In this document: positions 46,773-57,127 of the stretch, in pieces | Layout of the letters: the number at the start of each line of letters is the position of its first letter | Position numbering within the stretch: position 1 is the stretch's first letter | The notes under the pieces: model-generated | The model's database searches: none | Told to the model about the DNA's origin: nothing | The model's input: only the letters and a program-made list of their open reading frames with translations | DNA from: Ceratopteris richardii | Lineage: Eukaryota > Streptophyta > Polypodiopsida > Polypodiales > Pteridaceae | Assembly (NCBI GenBank): GCA_020310875.1 | Contig: CM035423.1 | Coordinates: forward strand, 126,051,664 to 126,115,663 | Reading direction: 5' to 3' | Length of the DNA: 64,000 nucleotides | Made by a program: the position numbers and the translations under genes

Positions 46773-47423
46773 TACGTTACGATGATTTAGAAAAATGTGT
46801 AGTTTATGAACTAATAGAAATGGCTCAAGAATTTCGCTATTCCGATTTGGCTAGTCCTTGGCAAGCTTAAGGTTTTAAGTAACTTGCCCGCGGATACTCC
46901 TTTTGCTTAACTTAAGGAATATTCACTGGCACACACAACACAAAAGCATACATATCGGTAACATTCCAAAGAGGAAAAGAAGAAAAACACCATGAATCTC
47001 AATCGTAACGCTAGTTACAGAAAAAGCAAAAAAGGATTAGAAGCTGGGATCTGTTTCTCCGCTCAAGAGCATCCCTATCATTTAGTGGATCCAAGTCCAT
47101 GGCCTTTTTTAGGTTCACTTGGAGCCCTAGCCAACACTATTGGTGTTGTTATGTATATGCATTCATTTACAGGAGATAGAGCACTCCTTACCTTGGGCTT
47201 AGGATTAATCTTATATACCATGTTCGTATGGTGGCGTGATGTTACATGTGAATCTACTTACGAAGGAAATCACACCAAAGCACTAGCCAGCACTATTGGT
47301 GCTGTTATGTATATGCATTCATTTACAGGAGATAGAGCACTCCTTACCTTGGGCTTAGGATTAATCTTATATACCATGTTCGTATGGTGGCGTGATGTTA
47401 CATGTGAATCTACTTACGAAGGA
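46773..47423 (+). pseudogene. cox3: Nuclear insert of mitochondrial DNA with partial cox3
   Basis: From about 47070 the frame reads [20 protein letters not shown], then [19 protein letters not shown] and ESTYEG. This is the N-terminal part of cytochrome c oxidase subunit 3, a mitochondrially encoded inner-membrane protein that is not a normal nuclear gene in plants. The part from the LASTIG/LANTIG phrase to ESTYEG is present twice in tandem with a period of 156 bases (52 codons). About 300 bases before it encode CVVYELIEMAQEFRYSDLA, which I cannot identify; it may be mitochondrial too. Only the first third of cox3 is present. It has no function here and lies inside copia RNase H. Confidence 0.85.
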
Positions 47424-47797
47424 GTGCAGCTATTACATGGAGTAGTAAGAAGCAATCCACTATTGCTTTGTCAATCAAAAAGGCTGAGTATAGAGGTCCA
47501 CAAATGGTAGCATGCAAAGTGTCATGGCTAGAGATGGTACTTGCAGATTTAGGTGTGGAAGTGCAAAATCCCATAATCATTTATTGTGATAATCTTAGCA
47601 GCATCTAGTTAGCACAAAATTCTACTTTTTATGCTAGAACAAAACATATAGAGGTAGAATATCACTTCATCAAAGAAAAGCTACTAGCATGTATTCATCT
47701 TGTTTATGTGAGGACAGATGAGCATGTTGTTGATATTTTCACTAAAGCACTTGGAGCAGAGAAGCGAAAGAAGTTTCAGAAGATGCTTGGATTATAG
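47424..47797 (+). pseudogene. Copia RNase H, right part
   Basis: Continues after the mitochondrial insert: [20 protein letters not shown], then [27 protein letters not shown], a stop, FYARTKHIEVEYHFIKEK and VDIFTKALGAEK, ending LGL-stop at about 47797. The reading frame differs from that of the insert. Compared with other RNase H domains about 15-20 residues (the STSGYxFxxGSG stretch) are missing at the insertion point. Confidence 0.85.
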
Positions 47798-47809
47798 GAT
47801 ATCACGTTG

Positions 47810-48242
47810 AGCTTGAGGGGGAGTGTTGAGATATCAAGCTCAACATGTGATGATTTAGGATGAAACATATCACTTTTTCATTTCTCTAACATGTTTAGTG
47901 GTAATGTCGGTATATGTCAGGGATACTTTAGTGAAGTTTACTAAATTCATCTACCAGCAGTGATGGCACATTTCTTTCTTGCTATCTCACTCATTCATGA
48001 ACATTAGGATTTTCCTTCTGTAACGTTCTTTATCTATTGCACTAGTTGTATTATTGTATTAGGTCATTCTTGTATATTCTCTTTATGTAATAGAAGAAGA
48101 AGAAGAAGAAGAAGAAGAAGACGAAGAAGAAGAAGAAGAAGAAGAAGAAGAAGAAGAAGATCACTTCTTCTTTGCCTGAATCTATGTGTGCTCCGTTTCT
48201 TTGTGTGTGAGAGCTCGCTTCCTTATCTCCTTTCTCGTGACA
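47810..48242 (+). repeat. Polypurine tract and 3' LTR of copia copy
   Basis: GAGCTTGAGGGGGAG is followed at 47824 by TGTTGAGATATCAAGC. The LTR plausibly ends CTCGTGACA at 48242. Without a 5' partner the right edge is a guess based on the CA end. Confidence 0.55.
48092..48161. repeat. (GAA)n microsatellite inside copia LTR
   Basis: About 23 AGA/GAA units with one interruption (acg at 48121). Confidence 0.95.
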
Positions 48243-49260
48243 TATTGTACCATTATGCATATAATATACATGTGTTTGGCTTATGATATTCTAGTGGAAC
48301 CTGCACTGACAAGGCCTCAGATCTAGGCTCTTAAGGTCCGATGCTCTTCTTTTGGCCAATCGACTAAGTGAGTGTGAGGAAATATTCCTTTCCTATAATG
48401 TAGTGAAGTGGTGGTAACCCTGAAATAGTCATGTAGAGGTCTAGAACCATCTATTGCACCATTGACCATTAGAATCCCCCAAAATACACCATCAACTAGT
48501 AGTTCACTCCAATATGTGCAACCAATAATACAAGTGCATACTACAATAGTGGAAACAATTATTTTGGAGCCAAAACCTCTAGTGGGATCATAATTCATCT
48601 TTCATATCATAGTTGAAGTTATCCATGAAGAGGAAACCCTAATCTTTGATTTTGAACATCCCCTACCTCATTTTCTATAGTTTCAATATTCTAATCTACA
48701 CTACATCTCCCGAGAATATGAGCAACCCAATTACCTAAGGTCTCAAAATGATGAGGAAGAAGGACAAACCCAAACAAATCAAGAAGATGAAGAACATGCA
48801 CTTATCAAAGAAGAAGAAGAAATAAACAAAGAGCAACAAGACGAGAATCATAACAGGATAGACAAGGAAGAACTCGATAGATCTACCTATACATGAGTGA
48901 TACAAAGATTACATACTCAGATTGAAGCTCTACAAGCCAGATGACAATTGAATGAAGAACAAAGTCATGCCCTCCTTCAATAAGAGTTAGAACAAAGTGG
49001 ATTTGATGAAGCATTTATAGAAACCATGCACCTTTCACCCAAATCTACTCCCTTGACATCCCTTTCCTTTGTCCCTTTCTAGCTCTTGGAGCTTTTTCCC
49101 ATTCCTCTCTCTTCGTTAACCCTTCTTTTTGTGGGAAAATGGTGTGGTTGTGGACATCCCTTAACTCTTTCCATCCCCCTTTCTACCCTTTCCTTTGTGC
49201 AAAAGACGCAAATGGCACCGGAGCCCACTCCTCTAAGGGACTCATCTAAATCTCCCTCAT
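48243..49260. other. Unclassified stretch with broken charged frames
   Basis: From about 48700 to 49000 a plus-strand frame rich in Glu, Asn and Gln (EEGQTQTNQEDEEHALIKEE) runs with a few stops. It may be part of an unrecognised gag or a decayed gene. No motif is present. Confidence 0.3.
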
Positions 49261-49446
49261 CTGCTTCCACTTTGTCGCCCATATTAAAATCCCTTATCGA
49301 TGAGGGTAAAGCGAGTTTAGTCTTAGAGGTTGAGCAGTTGTTGACCTGCTCATTTGCTTCCACTCCATCACCCATATGAAGATCCCTTATCGATGAGGGT
49401 AGAGCGAGTTTAGTCTTAGAGTTTGAGCACCTACTGGCCTCCTCAG
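49261..49446 (+). repeat. In-frame 93-base tandem duplication
   Basis: Units start YTGCTTCCACT at 49261 and 49354. They share CCCTTATCGATGAGGG, a near-palindrome, and AGCGAGTTTAGTCTTAGAG. In one plus-strand frame each encodes SLIDEGxASLVLExExLL, so the 31-codon duplication kept the frame; a stop now lies between the units. The host protein is not recognised. Confidence 0.6.
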
Positions 49447-49804
49447 TCACCTACATGATGATCAATTCGTGCCCCCAATAGTGGCGAACTCAAGGATCTC
49501 CTTCAAATTAGCTTGCTTGCAGAGGTTGGAAAGTTAGTTGATATTTATTCCCTATGTTGTAGTCTTTATCAGGTGAAGCTTGAGACTTTGGACGAAGCTG
49601 CTCACATGATCACTTTATCTATGATTGCAGTTCATGCTACCCGAGCTTATATTTGTCCATGGATACATGGTTGTGATCCCTTGGGAGCTTCTTCTTTAGA
49701 ATTCATCCCTTGGGAAGCATGTGGCTTTCCAATGAGGGTCTACTTTCCTAGACTTTGTTGTGAGTATCTTCTTATAATACCTCAGATTGATGGATCTGTT
49801 GGCA
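49447..49804. other. Unclassified stretch before copia LTR
   Basis: An open frame 49513-49836 of 107 residues runs into the copia LTR, has no recognisable domain and is probably chance. Confidence 0.3.
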
Positions 49805-49927
49805 CTTACAAATGCGATCAAACTTATAGTCTATGAATGACCAGGCCACTATCTGTTTTATTAAAGAACATATACAAAGAAGTGTCTGGTGGCCATTTGG
49901 CCTTTCACATGGACACTAACGGTAACA
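49805..49927 (-). repeat. Partial 3' LTR of minus-strand copia copy
   Basis: On the minus strand it starts TGTTACCGTTAGTGTCC and matches 61329-61450 up to GCATTTGTAAG. The rest of the LTR is missing or unrecognisable. It contains the AATAAA-like poly(A) signal TTTAATAAAACA. Confidence 0.8.
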
Positions 49928-50074
49928 ATCTCCCACTAAAGGCCAATATGGCCAAAGTAACTATGGGAGAAAAATAAATAATTATAAAGAATACCTGAGT
50001 GTAAGTATACAAACTATACCTCCCACCTGATGGGCATGTTACACAGTATACAAGTGACTGTGTAAGATCAAGAA

Positions 50075-52667
50075 TCAAGTAACCCCCATCAAGTGACAAC
50101 AATGTCGAAAGCTATCCTGTGGTAGAGCTTTAGTCAAAGCATTTGTAGCGTTATCTCGAGTGTGAACCTTCTCAAGAATAATGTGCTCAGTGGCTAAGCA
50201 ATCTCTAATGAAGTGATACCTCACCTCAATGTGCTTGGTCTTTGCATGATAGACCGGATTCTTAGCCAAAGCAATGGCACTCTGACTATCACTGAGCAAG
50301 CGAGGTACATGCTAAGGTAAACCCATATCACAAGCAAGATGGGAAAGCCACAATGCTTCCTTACATGCCTCACTTGCTGCAACATACTCTGCTTTTATGG
50401 TGGAAACAATTGTACATTCTTGAAGACGAGATCTCCAAGAGATAGCACCTCTAGAAAAATGAAAAATGTACCCTGATGTAGATTTACGATTGTCTACACA
50501 ACCAGCATAATCAAAATCTCTGTAATCGATAATGGATGTTTTCCCTCTACATAAGCATAGATACTTGTCCTTAGTGCCACTCAGATATCTCAAAATCATC
50601 TTGACCGCTTCCCAATGTTTCTTACCAGGATTAGACATATATCTGCTCACAACTCCCACTACAAATGCAATGTCTGGTCTCGTAGCTACCATAGCATACA
50701 TGGTTAATCACATGAACTGCAATCAATACTGCTTCTGCCCAAAAACCTTGTGAGAGGTTTGCATGATGCAACATAGAGACTACTCTATCTTGATTAGTTC
50801 TATTCATCCTCTCAGCTACACCATTCTGTACTGGGCTATAAGGATATATAAACTCTCTACAAATCCCTCTAGATTGACAGAAAAGGCTGAATTCATGTGA
50901 GGTATACTCACCCCCGTTATCTAAATGTAAAGCCTTAAGCTTAGTTCCTTTTTCAGTCTCAACTGAAGGAAGCCATTTTTTATAGGATATACCCAAACTT
51001 TTCTAGTAGCATCATCTATGAAAGTGACAAAGTAAAGAGGACCATCTAAGGACCTAGTCAGCATAGGACCACACACATTTGTATGAACTAGATCTACAGG
51101 CTGAATTGAAGAGTCAATGTGCATTCTATGCACATTTTTTGTTTGCTTTCCATAGTAACAATGCTCCCAGAATGAAAAATCATAGAAAGATAACACAGAT
51201 AAGTAGCTAGAACGAGAAATATTTTCCATTCCACTATGAGATATATGGCCCAAACGACCATGCCAAATACAAGCCACAAGCTGTTCAATAAGCTAACAAG
51301 CGTTCTTTCTGTGATACAAATAAAGGATAAAGTGATCCAACTTTGATTCCTTTTGCAATAACCATATTGCCCTTTGATATGTGAAAGGAATGAGCATAGA
51401 AGACTACCTTGTAACCAAGGTCATCAAGTTGACCAACTGACATCAAACTGCATGATAACTGAGGTACATGGCGTACATTATGCATAGTAAATTTTGAACC
51501 ATCAATGAACTGCACAACCACATCTCCAATCCCCACAGCATCACACTAGTAAGAGTCACCAAGTCTCATGGTACCAAGAGACTTTGCTGCATAATTAGAG
51601 AACCATTCTCTATGTGGTGTCACATGGAAAGAAGCACTAGAATCTAGCAGCCAGGTGTGGGAAAGAGAAGCAACCATAAGAGCCTTAGTTGGCATAGTAC
51701 TATCAAGTGTCAACACATCAGCATCATCAGAAATAGCATTAATTTCTTCAATCTTCATAGTCCAAGTAGATGGTACAGGTAATTGTTTAACATGCCCATC
51801 AACATTCTGTCCTTTACCTTTAGGATTCTTTAATGCATAACAATCTTTCTTCATGTGTCCTTTCTTATGACAATAATGGCATTCGATATCCCTCTTCCTT
51901 GATTTACTTCTACTCTTATTCCGTTGACCATTCTTTTCCTTGTTCTTGCTCCTGCCATGTTGTTGATTCTTTCCTTGGTAAGAATCACAAACATTATATG
52001 CATCTCCACTCTGAGTGCCAACCATAGATTTTTTGTGAATCTCCTCACTCAAGAGTGCTCCACATATGTCATCATAGATGAGTTTACCACCAGGTGCACT
52101 ATTGCTAATAGTTGTGAAAAATGTATCCCATGATGATGGCAAGGTGCATAACAACAATATTGCTTTCATTTCATTATCCATATCCATTTTTTGAGCCTGT
52201 AACTGAGAGAATATAGCATCAAACTCATTTAGATGAGCAGCAACACTATGTTTGTCCTTCATACGAAGGTCATATAATTTTCTCATCAGATGGACTTTAT
52301 TTGATGCTGTCTCTTTTTCATATGTATTGCATAACTTCTTCCAAAGCTCCTCTGCACTTTCACACTCTAATACTGTAAAGTAAACATTATCTGCCAGGTG
52401 CAAGTGAATGATAGACCTGGCCATTTAATCTAACTCATCCCAATCATCTTTATCCATGTCAGCAGGCTTCTTTGAAATTCCATTTACTGGCTTCCATTGC
52501 CTCCTTTGAATCAACACATCTTTAATCTAATTCTTCCATAGAGAAAAGTTTGTGCCATCAAACTTTTGAATCTCAAAATGGTCTTTTCCTTGCAAGCTAT
52601 AGCTCCTCTTCAGAACACTAGCACTAGACCGTGATCCACCGGATGTGCCTGAGACCTTTGATGCCAT
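50075..52667 (-). pseudogene. Copia gag-pol copy with 1.4 kb internal deletion
   Basis: It is the same family as the intact gene at 57128-61180 and very similar. Starting at the ATG near 52667 it has gag, the zinc knuckle CHYCHKKGHMKKDC, protease LLDSSASFHVT (Ala for the Gly of DSGAS), pre-integrase WHGRLGHISHSGMEN, and integrase DNGGEYTSHEF and GVAERMNRT. It then jumps from AVHVIN directly to YAMVATRPDIAF. Compared with the intact copy, positions 59133-60553 (1421 bases, including most of reverse transcriptase) are deleted, with one base of microhomology at the join and a frame change. A smaller deletion near 50990 and several point stops are also present. RNase H continues to TKALPQDSFRHCCHLMGVT. 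Confidence 0.95.
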
Positions 52668-52704
52668 GATGGTAGAGAACTGAATAGAATGATAATGGAG
52701 CGAC

Positions 52705-53400
52705 TAGTTTCCCCAAGAGGACCATTGTTACGGATGTGGAGGAGACCATTTCATAAGAGAATGTACAATGCTCGATCCACCACCCCAAGGGCCTTGGGAA
52801 GAATATTGTAATGAATGCAAAAGGAACATATTTTTTGAGATTTCCCTAAGGATCCTTCCAAAACATCATCAACTAAATACATCAATGTAATCAAGATAAT
52901 TGAATCCTTTGGAAGTGACAGAGAATGCATTATACCACTAAAAATAGTTATACAAGCTCAATTGAAGGAAAAGGAAGGAAGTCCTACTAAGAATTATTCT
53001 AATAATTCTAAGAATACAAAAAGAAAAGAACCTTCATTTGTGGTAGTGGAAGATTCTGATGAATTATTAGACATCTCCAAAAGGAAGAAAGCATAGAAAT
53101 AAAAAATTAGAAGAGAACCTTTAAGACCAAAGGAACCTTTAAAAGAGAAGCAAAAAAAATGAGAAACGATAAAATACATGTGGGAATGGGTAGGGTCAAT
53201 TCTAACTGATCCTATGACTAAAGATTTAGAAATGATGCTAGAAGCCTATCATTCAAGACTAGCAATAGGACCTAGTCTAGAGAAACATGATAAATGTTAC
53301 CCAAGAGGAGACTTAGAGAAAGAGAGTTTGGAAATACATAAGAAATCAATTGAATTTTGTCAAACTATGCTAGAAAAATAACTATCTCCCATTGAGCACA
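52705..53400 (+). pseudogene. Ty3/gypsy gag fragment
   Basis: HCYGCGGDHFIRECTMLDPP is a CCHC zinc knuckle. It is followed by EEYCNECKR, and after a frameshift DRECIIPLKIVIQAQLKE. Further on, LTDPMTKDLEMMLEAYHSR and YPRGDLEKESLEIHKKS follow. The order and wording match 32680-33350 of the gypsy element in the middle of the window, so it is the same lineage. It starts abruptly next to the 5' end of the minus-strand copia copy and fades after 53400. Confidence 0.8.
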
Positions 53401-53744
53401 CCAAAATTTCAAAGGAAAAATTTCAGGGATGGTTAAAGAAATACTAGTTGGACCACAAAACATAAGAACAACCAAAAACGGTAAAAAGAGAATGAGTTGC
53501 CATCTACCACACATCAACTGTCAAGAAGAAAGACTTCATGCAGGAAGACCATTGCTATATCAATGACCACATGAATATACATAAGCAGTATCCACAGAAG
53601 CATAGATGGTGTGTATGTGCTCAATATATACAGTAGAATCAAACGAAAAGGTTGAATGCATAGCCCAAAAACTAGCCAACAACACTTGCAAGTGTCTATC
53701 AAATCTACTATTTTAGGCTCAAAAAACCTACATAAACTTGTAGC
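53401..53744. other. Short unclassified stretch
   Basis: Joins the gypsy fragment to the copia fragment. A CCHH-free minus-strand frame here is a shadow. Nothing is recognised. Confidence 0.4.
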
Positions 53745-54477
53745 ATCTGCATGTTTTTGGTTGTCTGGCTTATGCATTAGTGCCTGAACAACATAATAAA
53801 TTGGATGTAAAAGCAGTGAAATGTATTTTTGTTGGGTACAATTCTGAAAGCAAAGGCTATTTTCTATATCATCCATAGACTAAATGCATTTTGGTTAGTT
53901 GTGATGTTGTTTTTGTGGAAGATGCTATTTAGAAATTACTTTCATGTACTAAGGACACATTAGTTAGCTCCAAAGACATGTATGACAATTTGCTGCCTCT
54001 TTTCACAGGTGGATAATCTAGTGTTGGTCCTAATGAGGCAACTTCTTAGCCTTTATAGGTTTCATGTGATGATGCAAATTATTCCATTTCTGATGCAGAT
54101 TTACATGATGCACTTGTTGATGAGAGAGTTGATATTGAAGATGCAAAAACTATGCAAAAATGGCTAGTGCAAACTTTGCGTGATAGCAAATTAGATGCAC
54201 CTCTATCATATCGTACTCCTTTAGGATCTCATAGTGCTTCTTTTGCATCAGATTGCTATGCTATGGCTGCCGCAAGTCTTTGTGACGAGAATGATCTAGT
54301 TTCATTTGATGAAGCACAAAATTCAAAAAATTGGATGGCCGCTATGCAATCAGAATATGATGCTATCATGAAAAATGGTACCTAGTCTTTATGTGAGTTT
54401 CCTCTTGGAAAGAAGGCCATTGGCACTAAGGGGGTACACACATTGAAGTGTAAGCCTGATGGAACAGTTGACAGGTA
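53745..54477 (+). pseudogene. Copia integrase tail to RT start (left part of split copy)
   Basis: LHVFGCLAYALVPEQHNKLD, then KCIFVGYNSESKGYFLYHP-stop, SCDVVFVEDAI, LVDERVDIEDAKTMQKWLVQ, NWMAAMQSEYDAIMKNGT-stop and KKAIGTKG, up to the DGTVDRY phrase. It is the same lineage as 11720-14560, where YDAIMKNGTWSLCDLP also occurs. The copy is interrupted at 54478 by another element and resumes at 55299. Confidence 0.85.
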
Positions 54478-54799
54478 TGTTATACTCTAGAGATGTGCAT
54501 GCTTGGAGGAACAAGAAGTTCCTTGCTCGAGGGATAGCCAAGGCCAAAAGCCAGAGAGTTCATACGAGGTGCCTACTCAAGAGAGAACTCTAGATGGTGA
54601 CTAGGCAAGGGCTATAAATAGGTTGGGAGGTGAGTCCCAGGCATGTCATTCTCCATTTCTCACATTATGTCTTCCATTCTTCTCTTTCCTCTCTTCCTTT
54701 CTACTTCTCTTTCTACTCTTTATTTCTCTCTCTTTTTCTTACGTCGCTCACAGTACACAGAAACTACAATATTTGCGTTGCCTAACATAACATCATGTG

Positions 54800-54866
54800 G
54801 TGTTAGGAGAGTTGGTTAAGGCACATACCTTGCATCCATGAGGTTGTGAGTTCAAAACTTATGACC
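54800..54866 (+). other. tRNA-derived (SINE-like) head with A and B boxes
   Basis: TAGGAGAGTTGG fits the pol III A box except at one position. GTTCAAAAC, 45 bases further on, fits the B box GWTCRANNC. The anticodon-loop-like CTTGCAT lies between. No full tRNA cloverleaf closes, so it is a tRNA relic or a SINE head, not a working tRNA gene. Confidence 0.5.
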
Positions 54867-55126
54867 TGAAGCTTGCAATTGAAGGATTATTAGATTAGGT
54901 TTGTGAAGGTTGTTGTCCGAATCACTTCAAGCCACGCTCTTTCTTTTTCGTTTGGTCCATGAGCTGCACACCATTTGAGAAGATGCCGATCTCCCAAAAC
55001 GTTCCTACCAATCTCCACGCGAATACAAGGCTCCATGGCTGCTCACGAACATCGTGGAGGATGAAGATCTCCATAATTAGGATGGAATCTCCCCTTTCTC
55101 CTTGCCCAAGGCCTCTCTCTCTCCCT

Positions 55127-55141
55127 GAGGCTCCGATACCA
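55127..55141 (-). promoter_or_regulatory. Primer-binding site (tRNA-iMet type)
   Basis: On the minus strand TTTGGTATCGGAGCC directly follows the inverted right LTR arm. Confidence 0.65.
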
Positions 55142-55298
55142 AATGTGAGAAGTGGACAATGACATGCATGGAACTCACCTCCCAGCCTATTTATAGCCCT
55201 TGCCTAGTCACCATCTAGAGTTCTCTCTAAGGTCCCTCTACTCATCTGGCCATCATGAGTAGGCACCTCGTATGAACTCTTTGGCTTTTGGCCTTGTA

Positions 55299-55458
55299 AA
55301 CTAGATTGTTTAATGGTGAGTTGCACGAAGAGGTGTATGTAGTTTAGCCTTGTGGCTTTGTGCAGAGAGGGCATGAAAACAAAGTTTGCAGGTTGAAAAA
55401 TGCATTATAGGGTTTGAAGCAAGCACCACATGCTTGGTATGAAAAGATACATGCCTGT
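55299..55458 (+). pseudogene. Copia RT fragment (right part of split copy)
   Basis: LFNGELHEEVYVV-stop, CGFVQRGHENKVCRLKNAL-stop and GLKQAPHAWYEKIHA continue the copy interrupted at 54478. About 50 codons that lie between RY and FLNGD in the related copy (13196-13350) are missing. Confidence 0.85.
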
Positions 55459-55905
55459 TGTTGGAACATCGAGCTTACACTATGCTTGAGGTGGATTTGA
55501 TCTACATAAAAAAGCTATCATTTGGATTATGCCAAAAGAATATCCGTTGGAGAATTCTTTTACTTATGTTCATTTATTGTATTTTTTTAAAATATTTTTT
55601 ACAGATAATTTACCATTGTAAAAGCCTAGAACTTTACACATGTAAAAGTAGAAAAAGAGAGCTAAACTTCCATGAATTTGAGGTGGTTGAGTTGCAATCA
55701 ATGAATCGATCAATCACCTAAAAGTAAATCAAACTAGATCTTCACTTTTCCTAGATTGTAGGAAAGTGAATTGACTGCCTCCAACAACTAATCCCACCTT
55801 CATTTGAATTCAAAATCCACTTGTAGAAATCATAGAGCACTTCAAGAGTTTATATAAAGACTTCAAATCACTTGTACATTACATGAAAGCAATATTCATG
55901 CACTT
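55459..55905. other. Non-coding stretch before copia 5' LTR
   Basis: Sequence similarity to copia stops at 55458. One 87-residue chance frame is present. Its last five bases, CACTT, could be one target duplication of the next element. Confidence 0.3.
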
Positions 55906-56010
55906 TGTTACCGTTAGTGTCCATGTGAAAGGCCAAATGGCCACCGGACACTTCTTTGTATATGTTCTTTAATAAAACATATAGTGGCCTGGTCAGTCAG
56001 TAACTGTAAG
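55906..56010 (+). repeat. 5' LTR of intact copia element, first 105 bases only
   Basis: TGTTACCGTTAGTGTCC ... is identical to 61329-61433 except for two changes near the end. It then departs abruptly at a GC-rich segment containing a 5S rRNA-like sequence. The rest of the LTR is not found further on. Confidence 0.85.
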
Positions 56011-56245
56011 GCTTACGACTAAGGCGGCGACCAAGGCATAGACCTTGGCATACCTTGTCATCCGAGTCACCGAAGTCAGCGTTGGCGCCGTTGGCTGCGC
56101 GCGAGGGAGGACCTCAACGATCAAGGAATATAGAGGTTCCCGGTACTTCCCGGGAGGTCACCCATCCCAGTACTGTTCCCCCCAGAGCTCGCTTAACCGT
56201 GGCAATCTCTTGCCACTAAGCTACACTCTTGTGGTGTTTGAAGAA
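56011..56245 (-). pseudogene. 5S rRNA-derived sequence inserted in LTR
   Basis: On the minus strand GGTTAAGCGAGCTCTGGGG, CAGTACTGGGATGGGTGACC and TCCCGGGAAGT follow each other with the spacing of plant 5S rRNA positions about 48-110. This is the internal pol III control region with A box, intermediate element and C box. The 5' half of 5S is absent and replaced by GTGTAGCTTAGTGGCAAGAG, which looks like a tRNA A box. GC content is well above the surroundings. It resembles 5S-carrying TRIM (Cassandra) LTRs or 5S-derived SINEs. It is not a standard 5S gene. Confidence 0.8.
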
Positions 56246-57127
56246 GGGGAAAGACTAAGGTTGACATTACCTTGAACAAGTTTTGGTCCCTCATTTGCTT
56301 TTAAAGCCTATTTCTGAAGCAATTTTGGGGTGTTTTTGGAGCCATTTCGGAGTACTTTCGCACGTAGTTCTCTTCACACAGGTCCAAGAACATCAAGAAG
56401 AGTGTTCCTTGTACTTTTCAGACAATAAATATCAACCTTTGGGGCTGTATTTTCAGCCACACTTGTAAAACTACAGGTTTCTCGAGGGGTTTTCAGTTTT
56501 GGTGGGAGCAGCCGCTGCAAATTTATGCAGGTTTTTAAAGCCTAAAACATCAGAGGTGACAGACACTTGCAGGTGTTATTGGCTAGCTTTTGGGCTGTGT
56601 ATTTAGCCTTTCAGTGTCATTTTACTGCATATATTGAGCACATACACACCATGTACGCTTCTGTGGATACCGCTTATGTACGTCCATGTGGGCATTGATA
56701 TGGCGGTTACGTTCTTTGCATAAAGCCTTTTACGTTTGATAAAGAGGGTCGTGGTGAGGTTTTCTTAACTGGGAGACACCTAGATGTCGGGGTCTCTTCG
56801 GTGATGCAGGTGGAAGACTTACCCAGCCTCGCCATAGGAGATGTATGATAGTTGTTCATAGGTGCTCGATAAGCCTAGTTGGCTTCTATTGGGTAACTGA
56901 TTATATGCAGTGGAGTCAGTGATTCACTATGCAAGTAGACATGTCAGTACTTGCAGTTTTATGATACTTTGACACTGGTCATATGCTAATATTGCAGAGG
57001 ATACTCTGGCAAAATTTTTCCAGATTTCTGGTTTAGTCAACTATATAGTGGTCGATTTACTCCTTGATACACTTATTTGTTGGTGTTTGGACTCTTCTAG
57101 CTCCATTATCATTCTATTCAGTTCTCT
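56246..57127 (+). other. Leader of intact copia element (no clear primer site)
   Basis: It is 880 bases long without a coding frame. The last 30 bases before the ATG also precede the start codon of the minus-strand copy (50075-52667), so at least those belong to the element. No TGGTATCAGAGC-like primer site could be placed convincingly. Confidence 0.4.

Larger units (their letters stand above)
54478..55298. mobile_element. Element with inverted LTR-like arms (TRIM-like)
   Basis: The left part (54478-54664) reads as an LTR in plus orientation: TGTTATACTC start, TATA box CTATAAATAG, end TTCTCACA. The right arm (55142-55296) is its reverse complement over about 125-155 bases, with one 30-base extra segment. 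On the minus strand the right arm ends CTTCTCACA and is followed by TTTGGTATCGGAGCC, a tRNA-iMet-type primer site. So the right side is LTR plus primer site plus interior in minus orientation, and the left is an LTR in opposite orientation with no primer site. The centre holds a tRNA-like SINE head. Insertion was accompanied by loss of about 150 bases of the copia target. Confidence 0.7.

Noticed and set aside
46992..47510. 172-residue open frame as a functional cox3 gene
   Set aside because: Only the first third of cox3 is present, it contains an internal tandem duplication, and it runs into an unrelated frame of copia RNase H.
54800..54866. Functional tRNA gene
   Set aside because: A and B boxes are present but the acceptor and anticodon stems do not close; it lies in the centre of a mobile element.
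56100..56220. Functional 5S rRNA gene
   Set aside because: The 5' half is missing and replaced; it is a single copy, not a tandem array.
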